A stretch of 16,871 bases of DNA from CAJBIL01 sp044359525. Its GTDB lineage: Bacteria > Pseudomonadota > Gammaproteobacteria > Burkholderiales > Rhodocyclaceae. Each line of letters opens with the position of its first letter. The stretch's first letter is position 1. Location: the NCBI GenBank assembly GCA_044359525.1, contig JBIKLY010000077.1, positions 1 to 16,871 of the forward strand. The letters are read 5' to 3'. A program made the translations under genes and the position numbers. Below the pieces are notes generated by a model. That model was given only the letters and a program-made list of their open reading frames with translations. It was not told where the DNA came from and searched no databases. Shown in pieces: positions 1 to 6,095 of the stretch.

Positions 1-732
1 GTCCTGCTGCAGCATCAGCCACTGCGCTTCGATGTAGTCCTTGGCGTGGCCCCAGTCGCGCAGGGAGTCCATGTTGCCGAGGTAGAGGCAGTCTTGCAGG
101 TTGAGTTTGATGCGTGCCAGGGCGCGGGTGATCTTGCGGGTGACGAAGGTTTCGCCGCGCAGGGGGGATTCGTGGTTGAAGAGGATGCCGTTACAGGCGT
201 AGAGGCCGTAGGCTTCGCGGTAGTTGACGGTGATCCAGTAGGCGTACATCTTGGCCACGGCGTAGGGGCTGCGCGGGTAGAAGGGGGTGGTTTCCTTCTG
301 CGGGGTTTCCTGGACGAGACCGTAGAGCTCGGAGGTGCTGGCCTGGTAGAAGCGGGTTTTCTTTTCGAGGCCGAGAATGCGGATGGCTTCGAGGATGCGC
401 AGGGTGCCGATGCCGTCGGCGTTGGCGGTGTATTCGGGGGTTTCAAAGCTGACCGCGACGTGGCTCATGGCGGCGAGGTTGTAGATTTCGTCGGGCTGCA
501 CCTGCTGAATGATGCGGATGAGGTTGGTCGAGTCGGTCAGGTCGCCGTAGTGCAGGATGAAATTCTTGTTCTCGACGTGCGGGTCCTGGTACAGGTGGTC
601 GATGCGGTCGGTGTTGAAGAGCGAGGCACGGCGCTTGATGCCGTGAACGATATAGCCCTTCTTGAGCAGGAATTCGGCAAGGTAGGCGCCGTCCTGGCCG
701 GTGATGCCGGTAATGAGTGCGGTTTTGGTCAT
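1..732 (-). CDS. gmd: GDP-mannose 4,6-dehydratase, 3' end beyond window
   Basis: This is the first 244 codons of an NADP-dependent short-chain dehydrogenase/reductase that converts GDP-mannose to GDP-4-keto-6-deoxymannose in the cytoplasm, the step that leads to GDP-L-fucose or GDP-D-rhamnose for surface polysaccharides. The N-terminus reads MTKTALITGITGQDGAYLAE, the GxxGxxG nucleotide-binding loop typical of Gmd. T133 and E135 (in the STSELYG segment) and the Y157-x3-K161 pair (SPYAVAK) form the expected catalytic set. The segment WGHAKDYIEAQW near residues 230-240 is also Gmd-like. The frame stays open to base 1, so roughly the last third is missing. The ATG at 732 is preceded by AGGAAA at a good distance. 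It lies 65 bp after rmlC on the same strand and probably extends the nucleotide-sugar operon, though it may also have its own promoter. The family assignment is very secure. Confidence 0.96.
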   Translation of the reverse strand, partial: MTKTALITGITGQDGAYLAEFLLKKGYIVHGIKRRASLFNTDRIDHLYQDPHVENKNFILHYGDLTDSTNLIRIIQQVQPDEIYNLAAMSHVAVSFETPEYTANADGIGTLRILEAIRILGLEKKTRFYQASTSELYGLVQETPQKETTPFYPRSPYAVAKMYAYWITVNYREAYGLYACNGILFNHESPLRGETFVTRKITRALARIKLNLQDCLYLGNMDSLRDWGHAKDYIEAQWLMLQQD

Positions 733-753
733 GATTTCCTGCCAAGCTTTCAA

Positions 754-777
754 GGCGAACGATTATAACGGTTCGCC
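754..777 (-). promoter_or_regulatory. Inverted repeat with a TATAAT box in its loop, upstream of gmd
   Basis: The rmlC-gmd gap contains perfect 7-bp arms, ggcgaac (754-760) and gttcgcc (771-777), separated by 10 bases. On the minus strand the loop carries TATAAT (767 to 762), placed so that a transcript would start some 23 bases before the gmd ATG. No convincing -35 box or extended -10 is visible upstream. It may be a weak internal promoter with an operator, or only a short hairpin in the rmlC-gmd mRNA. No T-run follows, so it does not look like a terminator. Confidence 0.35.
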
Positions 778-797
778 CAAAACAGCGCTTTGTTGCT

Positions 798-1349
798 TTA
801 TTTCTGAAAAGAAACGCGCTCAGACAACAAAGGAGCGACAGCATCCTTTGACGAAAGGCTTGGTAGCCCCTGGATAGGCCAATCTATCGCCAGCGCCGGA
901 TCGTTCCAGGCGATGCTGCGCTCATACTCCGGCGCGTAATAGTCAGTCGTCTTGTAGAGAAATTCAGCCGAATCGCTCAATACCAGAAAGCCATGTGCCA
1001 GGCCGGCGGGAACCCACATCTGCAGCTTGTTTTCGGCCGACAGTACCTTGCCTACCCACTGCCCGAAAGTCGACGAGCCCTTGCGGATATCGACCGCCAT
1101 GTCAAACACTTCACCGGCAACGACGCGCACCAGCTTGCCTTGCGCTTTCGGCGGGAGCTGATAGTGCAGGCCGCGCAATACGTTTTTTGCGCTTTTCGAG
1201 TGGTTATCCTGGACAAACTGCAAATCGAGGCCGGTCGCCTCGTTGAAAGCCTGCTGGTTGAAGCTTTCATAGAAAAACCCGCGATCGTCGCCGAAAACCT
1301 TCGGTTCGATCAGTAAAACATCGGGGATCACCAGCGCAGTGACTTTCAT
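798..1349 (-). CDS. rmlC: dTDP-4-dehydrorhamnose 3,5-epimerase
   Basis: This 183-residue cupin epimerises C3 and C5 of dTDP-4-keto-6-deoxyglucose, the third step of dTDP-L-rhamnose synthesis. The sequence opens MKVTALVIPDVLLIEPKVFG, followed by DDRGFFYESFN (21-31) typical of RmlC. The RGLHYQ motif carries the catalytic His62, and the segment VPAGLAHGFLVL followed by an aromatic-rich TTDYYAPEYE stretch matches the family active site. The length is normal for the family. Its ATG overlaps the TGA of rmlA in an ATGA, which points to translational coupling. It is the last rml gene before gmd. Nothing appears truncated. Confidence 0.97.
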   Translation of the reverse strand: MKVTALVIPDVLLIEPKVFGDDRGFFYESFNQQAFNEATGLDLQFVQDNHSKSAKNVLRGLHYQLPPKAQGKLVRVVAGEVFDMAVDIRKGSSTFGQWVGKVLSAENKLQMWVPAGLAHGFLVLSDSAEFLYKTTDYYAPEYERSIAWNDPALAIDWPIQGLPSLSSKDAVAPLLSERVSFQK

Positions 1350-2239
1350 CCGAACACCCGCTCGCGCAGCAATCCGAACAGATACTGCCCATAACCCGAC
1401 TTGCCCAGCGCCTGCGCCAGCTGCTCAAGCCGGGCGTCGTCGATCCAGCCGTGACGCCAGGCGATCTCCTCCGGCGCCGCCACTTTCAGCCCCTGCCGTT
1501 TTTCAATGGTCTGGATGAACTGGCTGGCTTCGAGCATCGACTCGTGCGTTCCGGTATCCAGCCAGGCATAGCCGCGCCCCATCGTTTCGACGTTGAGCCG
1601 GCCCTGTTCAAGGTACAAGCGATTGAGATCGGTGATTTCCAGCTCGCCGCGCGGAGAAGGCCTGACCGTCTTGGCCAGTTCAACCACATCGGTGTCGTAA
1701 AAGTAGAGCCCGGTCACGGCGTAGCGGGATTTTGGCGCCTGCGGCTTTTCTTCGAGACTGACCGCCCGCCCCTCGGTATCGAATTCGACAACGCCATAAC
1801 GCTCGGGATCCTGCACGGCGTAGGCAAAAACGGTGGCGCCCTCGGTCTGCTGCCCGGCGCGCTGCAGCAGCGTGGCGAAATCGTGGCCGTAGAAAAGATT
1901 ATCGCCAAGCACCAGCGCCGACAGATCGTTGCCGATAAACTGCTCGCCGATCAGGAAGGCCTGCGCCAGACCGTCCGGCGACGGCTGCACGGCATAGCTC
2001 AGGCTGATTCCCCACTGGCTGCCGTCACCGAGCAGCTGTTCGAAACGCGGCGTATCCTGCGGCGTCGAAATGATCAGCACATCCCTGATCCCGGCCAGCA
2101 GCAGCGTGCTCAACGGGTAGTAGATCATCGGCTTGTCGAAGATCGGCAGCAACTGCTTGGAAATCACCTGCGTCGCCGGGTAAAGACGGGTGCCGGACCC
2201 CCCGGCGAGGATGATGCCTTTGCGTTTGGTCGTAGCCAC
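1346..2239 (-). CDS. rmlA: Glucose-1-phosphate thymidylyltransferase
   Basis: This 297-residue enzyme joins dTTP and glucose-1-phosphate to form dTDP-glucose, the first step of the rhamnose pathway. The nucleotide-binding signature GGSGTRLYPAT lies at residues 13-23, followed by KQLLPIFDKPMIYYPLS (28-44). LGDN at 111-114 supplies the metal-binding Asp, and the segment EEKP follows in the middle of the chain. The length matches RmlA. The start is GTG at 2239, directly after the TAA of hepT with no spacer. GGAG lies nine bases upstream inside the end of hepT, so translation is probably coupled to hepT. In an ordinary rml operon rmlA would sit beside rmlB or rmlD; here a ligase and a toxin-antitoxin-like pair separate them. 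Confidence 0.97.
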   Translation of the reverse strand: MATTKRKGIILAGGSGTRLYPATQVISKQLLPIFDKPMIYYPLSTLLLAGIRDVLIISTPQDTPRFEQLLGDGSQWGISLSYAVQPSPDGLAQAFLIGEQFIGNDLSALVLGDNLFYGHDFATLLQRAGQQTEGATVFAYAVQDPERYGVVEFDTEGRAVSLEEKPQAPKSRYAVTGLYFYDTDVVELAKTVRPSPRGELEITDLNRLYLEQGRLNVETMGRGYAWLDTGTHESMLEASQFIQTIEKRQGLKVAAPEEIAWRHGWIDDARLEQLAQALGKSGYGQYLFGLLRERVFG

Positions 2240-2749
2240 TTATTGCTTCTCCGTTATGTCGATTGGGTCGATCGCCCAGCCTCGTTGCTCAATTTCGGCA
2301 ATCATTTTACTGGCTGTGGTGATGAGTGCCGGCACAAAAGCGTGACCGGTTTGCAAGGCACTATTGAGCACGGCAGGATCTTCAACGTACTCATGAATCA
2401 TCTGGTTTCTGAGGCTGCGCATGGTCATCCATTCATCAGCGGACTTGAGCAACCCCAAGCGTTCGGCCCGGTCAAGATTATCGACGGCGGCAGACGGTTT
2501 TTCACCGAGGGCGGCGAGGAGCAAGGGCAACAACTTGTCCCCCACAGTGTCCTGCAGGCGACCAAACCTGCCGACAAAAGCTTCCACCCGCTCTGCCAGG
2601 TCAGGATTTTCTTCGAGCCGGCTTGCCTGCTCCAGGGTAAACAATGCGCCGAACAGGCGCTGATCCGTCATGGCAAGATGTTTACATTCCTTGCGCACGA
2701 CGCGGGTTAAAAATTGCAGGCGCAGCGCTATTTTCGGGTCCAGCGTCAT
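2240..2749 (-). CDS. hepT: HepT-like HEPN-domain protein, probable toxin of an MNT/HEPN pair
   Basis: This 169-residue, largely helical, soluble protein carries R114-x4-H119-x-Y121 (RNQMIHEY), the RX4HXY motif that defines catalytic HEPN RNases. In characterised HepT/MntA (type VII) pairs the HEPN protein is an RNase toxin, and the adjacent nucleotidyltransferase silences it by AMPylating the Tyr of this motif. All three key residues are present, so the motif is intact. At 169 residues it is somewhat longer than many HepT proteins, with extra sequence at the C-terminus. The ATG overlaps the end of the mntA-like gene in an ATGA. Two sampled 60-base lines of this gene have 29 and 30 G+C, well below the 42 and 48 of comparable rmlD lines, which hints at a different origin. 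The family call is good; toxicity is inferred. Confidence 0.82.
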   Translation of the reverse strand: MTLDPKIALRLQFLTRVVRKECKHLAMTDQRLFGALFTLEQASRLEENPDLAERVEAFVGRFGRLQDTVGDKLLPLLLAALGEKPSAAVDNLDRAERLGLLKSADEWMTMRSLRNQMIHEYVEDPAVLNSALQTGHAFVPALITTASKMIAEIEQRGWAIDPIDITEKQ

Positions 2750-3045
2750 AGCAACTTCCCTTCTTTGAACGCCACCTCATGAATCGGCAAGCGCATCAAG
2801 TTTGGCGCACTGAGCAGCACATCGACCTTGCGTCCGTGCATGGCGCGCGACACCCGGGCGGACATCTGCGCAGCGATGAGCGCGGGGTTGTCCACGGGTT
2901 CCGGCAATTCAAGCATCAGGTCGAGATCGCCACCGTGCGCCATGTCGTCCAGCCTGGAGCCAAAAACCCGCACGCGGGACTGGCTGCCCGCCACCTGTTG
3001 GGCCAGTTGGCGAATAATCTGGATTTGCTGCTCAGTCAGACGCAT
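2746..3045 (-). CDS. mntA: MntA-like minimal nucleotidyltransferase, probable antitoxin
   Basis: This 99-residue protein has the fold signature of polymerase-beta-type minimal nucleotidyltransferases: FGSR at 28-31, D40-L-D42 after a GG pair, and a third acidic residue, D75, in KVDVLL. These are the expected metal-binding acids, so it should be active. The spacing GS-x9-DxD is one residue shorter than the GS-x10-DxD of well-studied MntA antitoxins. It lies immediately upstream of, and overlaps by 4 bases, the HEPN gene, the arrangement of MNT/HEPN pairs in which the transferase AMPylates the HEPN tyrosine. The ribosome site before its ATG (GAGAGA, about ten bases off) is weak. It could instead be an uncharacterised nucleotidyltransferase with another target, but the neighbour makes the antitoxin role most likely. 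Confidence 0.83.
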   Translation of the reverse strand: MRLTEQQIQIIRQLAQQVAGSQSRVRVFGSRLDDMAHGGDLDLMLELPEPVDNPALIAAQMSARVSRAMHGRKVDVLLSAPNLMRLPIHEVAFKEGKLL

Positions 3046-3076
3046 GTTTTTGTTTCTCTCGAATTTTTTTCACGCC

Positions 3077-3922
3077 CTAAATCTCGCGCACGCGCAGAAA
3101 ACTGGCAAATCTCGGCAGCCCCCGGCTGGTCAGCTCGCGATAGCGGTAGGTGACAATTGTACCGATTGGCGGCGGGTTGCGGCGACTGGCTTCGCTCAGG
3201 CCAGTGCCGAGCAGGAACTCGACACCGTCGGCAGTACGCACGCGCAGGGCGCCGAGCATTCCGGCATATTTGCCCTGGCCCGGCTGGTGGGCGATCACCG
3301 TCGCCTCGGCGTCGTTCCATGGTTTCATCTTGAGCAGAACGTCGCTGCGCCCGGTGGTGTAAAGGGCGTCGGCGCGGTGCAGCATCAGACCCTCGCCGCC
3401 GGCCTTGACGACTTCGGCAAGCTTCCGCGCCAGCGCCTGGCGGTTACCGATCTCGAATTGCTCGACCGCCTGCAACCAGGGCACGCCTGCTGCGGCCAGC
3501 ACTTCGCGCAAGGTCTGCACGCGCTGACGAAACGTATCAGGCGCCTGCGGCAATTCAAAGACCAGATAACGTACCTGCCGCCACTCGGCATCATCCGGCG
3601 CTTGCCGGCGTACGGTGCCGGACAGCCGTTCGAACTGCCCCCGGCCTATCCACAATTCGCCGTCCAGCGCCCGTGCCGGAAAGTTCTCGACGAACCAGCG
3701 TGGCGCATTAATCGGATTGCCGTTACGCGTGCGCAAGACCTGCCCATCCCAGTAGGCACGCACCCCGTCGTACTTTTCGCTGACCAGATAGAGCGCGACA
3801 TCGGCCTGCCCGTTCTCGGTTTCGGCCAGCAGCAGCGGCAGGGGTTCGGCGGCCGGCGCGGGCAGTACTGCCGTGACCATCGCCGCAAGGAACAATGCTT
3901 GAACCATCGGCTTCCATCGCAT
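3077..3922 (-). CDS. ligE: Periplasmic ATP-dependent DNA ligase (Lig E type)
   Basis: This 281-residue minimal ATP-dependent DNA ligase has an N-terminal signal peptide: a hydrophobic stretch at residues 7-20 ending PAPAAEP, with cleavage likely near 25. The nucleotidyltransferase motifs are in order: K50-YDGVR (motif I, the adenylated Lys), RTRNG (64-68), LDGELW (86-91, motif III), GEGLMLH (176-182, motif IV) and LLKMKPW with K198 and K200 (motif V), then an OB-fold of about 80 residues. There is no extra domain, as in Lig E. Known Lig E proteins seal nicks outside the cytoplasm, with a suggested link to DNA uptake or extracellular DNA. An in-frame GTG lies at 3925, but GGAGG is seven bases before the ATG at 3922 and only four from the GTG, so I chose 3922. 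It sits after rmlD and 31 bp before the mntA-like gene. Confidence 0.9.
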   Translation of the reverse strand: MRWKPMVQALFLAAMVTAVLPAPAAEPLPLLLAETENGQADVALYLVSEKYDGVRAYWDGQVLRTRNGNPINAPRWFVENFPARALDGELWIGRGQFERLSGTVRRQAPDDAEWRQVRYLVFELPQAPDTFRQRVQTLREVLAAAGVPWLQAVEQFEIGNRQALARKLAEVVKAGGEGLMLHRADALYTTGRSDVLLKMKPWNDAEATVIAHQPGQGKYAGMLGALRVRTADGVEFLLGTGLSEASRRNPPPIGTIVTYRYRELTSRGLPRFASFLRVREI

Positions 3923-3952
3923 CACCGCACCTCCGGGGACTTGTATTTTTGC

Positions 3953-4002
3953 AGGAGCGCAGATTTCTGCGCGATCAGCATCGCGCAGAAATCTGCGCTC
4001 CT
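3953..4002. repeat. REPIN-like perfect inverted repeat (two inverted REP units)
   Basis: Two 23-base arms, 3953-3975 and 3980-4002, are perfect reverse complements around the 4-base loop cagc. Each arm is itself nearly palindromic (gcgcaga-tt-tctgcgc), and on the minus strand the outer edge reads GTAGGAGCGC. A GTAG-headed hairpin repeated in inverse orientation is the layout of REPIN elements mobilised by RAYT (REP-associated tyrosine) transposases. The plus-strand edge reads GCAG, one base off. It fills most of the gap between rmlD and the ligase, so it would form a very stable hairpin in the operon mRNA. No T-run follows on the minus strand, so it is not a classic terminator but could stabilise or attenuate the message. 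Confidence 0.75.
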
Positions 4003-4019
4003 ACACGGTTTTCAGGTCG

Positions 4020-4934
4020 TCAATAGCCGTTCGCTTGCTTGATCGCCAGCAGCTGCAGCATGCGCTCCAGATACGGCTGCCAGTCGGGCATCTCCAGGCC
4101 GAAATCGGCTTCCAGACGCGCGCAGTCGAGACGGGAATTGGCCGGCCGCGGCGCCGGCAAGGGGTAATCCGCCGTGCCGATCGCGGCGATCGACCCGGGC
4201 GCCGGCAATCCGCTGAAACCCGGCGTGCGGCTGGCGCAGTCGACGATCGTCCGCGCAAAGCCGCACCAGCTGACCGGATTGGCAGCCGCCAGGTGATAGA
4301 GACTGGCGCCGTCCGGCAGGTTTTCGCCGCGCCGCACGGCGGCCAGCGCCAGGCCGGTGACGCTGGAAATCAGCGCGGCCGGCGTCGGCGAGCCGACCTG
4401 GTCGTCGACGATGCGCAGGGCGCGCCCTTCGCCGGCCAGCCGCAGGATGGTCTTGACGAAATTATTGCCGCGCGCGCCGAACACCCAGCTGGTGCGGAAA
4501 ATCAGCGCGCGGCACCCGGCGGCGGCAATCGCCTGCTCGCCGGCGAGCTTGCTCCGCCCATAAACGGACTGCGGATTCGGCGCATCGCTTTCAACGTAAG
4601 GCGTCGCCTTGCGGCCGTCGAAAACGTAGTCCGTCGAATAATGCACGAGCAGTGCACCGAGCGCCCGCGCTTCCTCGGCCATCGCGGCCGGCGCTTCGGC
4701 GTTGATCGCGGCGGCGCGCTGCGGCTCGCTCTCGGCGCGATCGACGGCGGTATAAGCGGCGGCATTGACGATGATTTTCGGCCGCGCTGAACGAATGATC
4801 GCGCGCAGCTGCCTGCTGTCGGCCAGATCGCACTCACCCCGCCCGAGCGCCGTCACCGTGCCGAGCGGCGCCAGCGAGCGCTGCAGTTGCCAGCCGACCT
4901 GGCCGTCCTTGCCGAAGAGGAGGATCGGCGTCAT
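4020..4934 (-). CDS. rmlD: dTDP-4-dehydrorhamnose reductase
   Basis: This 304-residue short-chain reductase carries out the final NAD(P)H-dependent reduction to dTDP-L-rhamnose. The chain begins MTPILLFGKDGQVGWQL, with the RmlD form of the nucleotide-binding loop (GKDGQVG, 8-14). YSTDYVFDG spans 99-107 and the catalytic Y125-x3-K129 lies in YGRSKLAGE. FRTSWVFG follows in the second half, as expected. The frame is open further upstream, but the ATG at 4934 overlaps the rmlB TGA in an ATGA and fits the family N-terminus. I see no strong Shine-Dalgarno, which fits translation coupled to rmlB. Its stop is followed directly by the REPIN-like hairpin. Confidence 0.96.
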   Translation of the reverse strand: MTPILLFGKDGQVGWQLQRSLAPLGTVTALGRGECDLADSRQLRAIIRSARPKIIVNAAAYTAVDRAESEPQRAAAINAEAPAAMAEEARALGALLVHYSTDYVFDGRKATPYVESDAPNPQSVYGRSKLAGEQAIAAAGCRALIFRTSWVFGARGNNFVKTILRLAGEGRALRIVDDQVGSPTPAALISSVTGLALAAVRRGENLPDGASLYHLAAANPVSWCGFARTIVDCASRTPGFSGLPAPGSIAAIGTADYPLPAPRPANSRLDCARLEADFGLEMPDWQPYLERMLQLLAIKQANGY

Positions 4935-5992
4935 TTGCGGTCGGCGTAATTGGTTTCGGTCCACTGCCGGTAGGCGCCGCTCGTCACATTGCTCACCCAC
5001 GCAGCGTTCTCCAGGTACCAGCGCACGGTTTTCTCGATGCCGGTAGTGAAGGTCTCGGCCGGCCGCCAGCCGAGTTCGCGCTCGATTTTCGTCGCGTCGA
5101 TCGCGTAGCGACGGTCATGGCCAGGTCTGTCCTTGACGTAGGTGATCTGCTCGCGGTACGAGCCGGCAGCGCGCGGCGACAGCGCATCGAGCAGATCGCA
5201 CACCGTATGCACGACTTCGAGGTTGGTCATCTCGTTCCAGCCGCCGATGTTGTAGGTCTCGCCGGGAACACCCGCCGCCAGGGCGCGCCGGATCGCTGCG
5301 CAGTGGTCGCCGACGTACAGCCAGTCGCGCACATTGCTGCCGTCGCCGTAGATCGGCAGCGGCTTGCCGGCCAGCGCGTTATGGATGATCAGCGGGATGA
5401 GCTTTTCCGGGAAGTGGTAAGGCCCGTAGTTGTTCGAACAGTTGGTCGTCAGCACCGGCACGCCGTAGGTGTGGTGATAGGCGCGCACCAGATGGTCGGA
5501 CGCGGCCTTCGACGCCGAGTACGGGCTGTTCGGCTGGTACTGGTGCGTCTCGGCAAACGGCGCATCGAGCTCGCCGAGCGAGCCATAGACCTCGTCGGTC
5601 GATACGTGCAGAAAGCGGAAAGCGGCCTTTTCGCCGTCGCTCATCGTGCCGAAGTATGCGCGCACGCTTTCGAGCAGGTTGAAGGTGCCGACGATGTTGG
5701 TCTGGATGAATTCGCCGGGGCCGTGGATCGACCGGTCGACGTGGCTCTCGGCGGCGAAATTGACGATCGCGCGCGGCCGGTGCTGCGCGAGCAGAGCGGC
5801 GACCAGCGCGCTGTCGCCGATGTCCCCCTGGACGAATACATGACGTTGATCGCCGTGCAGCGCAGCGAGATTTTCGAGGTTGCCGGCGTAGGTCAGCTTG
5901 TCGAGGTTGAGCACAGGCTCGTCGCATTCGCGCAGCCAGCCGAGAACGAAATTGGCGCCGATGAAGCCCGCACCGCCGGTCACAAGAATCAC
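4931..5992 (-). CDS. rmlB: dTDP-glucose 4,6-dehydratase
   Basis: This 353-residue NAD-dependent dehydratase turns dTDP-glucose into dTDP-4-keto-6-deoxyglucose, the second step of the rhamnose pathway. TGGAGFIG (5-12) is the NAD-binding loop. T132-D133-E134 (STDEVYG) and Y158-x3-K162 (YSASK) are the catalytic residues specific to RmlB. NCSNNYGPYHFPEKLIPL and the later DRPGHDRRYAID are further family blocks. The length is normal. The start is GTG at 5992, with GGGAG six bases upstream. It is the first gene of the minus-strand operon and diverges from waaC across 103 bp, so the operon promoter should lie in that gap. A possible extended -10 (TGTTAAAAT, 6091 to 6083 on the minus strand) is only weak evidence. 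Confidence 0.97.
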   Translation of the reverse strand: MILVTGGAGFIGANFVLGWLRECDEPVLNLDKLTYAGNLENLAALHGDQRHVFVQGDIGDSALVAALLAQHRPRAIVNFAAESHVDRSIHGPGEFIQTNIVGTFNLLESVRAYFGTMSDGEKAAFRFLHVSTDEVYGSLGELDAPFAETHQYQPNSPYSASKAASDHLVRAYHHTYGVPVLTTNCSNNYGPYHFPEKLIPLIIHNALAGKPLPIYGDGSNVRDWLYVGDHCAAIRRALAAGVPGETYNIGGWNEMTNLEVVHTVCDLLDALSPRAAGSYREQITYVKDRPGHDRRYAIDATKIERELGWRPAETFTTGIEKTVRWYLENAAWVSNVTSGAYRQWTETNYADRK

Positions 5993-6055
5993 GAGAAACT
6001 CCCTTTACGTTTTGTCCGCGACATCGATCGGGCTTCTGCAGCCGGGTCGATCCCC

Positions 6056-6061
6056 TATAAT
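6056..6061 (+). promoter_or_regulatory. Perfect TATAAT -10 box upstream of waaC
   Basis: A consensus TATAAT lies 34 bases before the waaC ATG in the 103-bp divergent gap with rmlB. The sequence at -35 distance (around cttctg, 6033-6039) matches the consensus poorly, and there is no TG for an extended -10, so an activator or a weak promoter is possible. A small hairpin, tgccg-ttttc-cggca, follows at 6061-6075 near the expected start of transcription. Confidence 0.5.
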
Positions 6062-6095
6062 GCCGTTTTCCGGCAAACGCCCATTTTAACAGCCG

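Noticed and set aside
788..832. Inverted repeat ctttgttg / caacaaag near the end of rmlC
   Set aside because: The 8-bp arms lie 29 bases apart and mostly within the coding sequence, with no T-run after them. Chance is a sufficient explanation.
1451..2710. Long open frame (about 419 codons) on the plus strand opposite rmlA and hepT
   Set aside because: It is antisense to two well-supported genes and its peptide is rich in His, Arg and Gly with no domain. High G+C content readily gives such open antisense frames.
3953..4002. The hairpin as a Rho-independent terminator between rmlD and the ligase
   Set aside because: The minus strand after the stem reads GCAAAAATAC, with no run of T, so intrinsic termination is unlikely in the operon direction.
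2828..4042. Open plus-strand frame of about 404 codons opposite the ligase and MntA genes
   Set aside because: It is antisense to the ligase with all its motifs, and it runs through the REPIN-like repeat; composition is typical of a shadow frame.
1..5992. A complete phage-defence island around the HepT/MntA pair
   Set aside because: No restriction, nuclease, helicase, integrase or tRNA attachment site is visible; only the TA-like pair and a ligase stand out from ordinary envelope genes.
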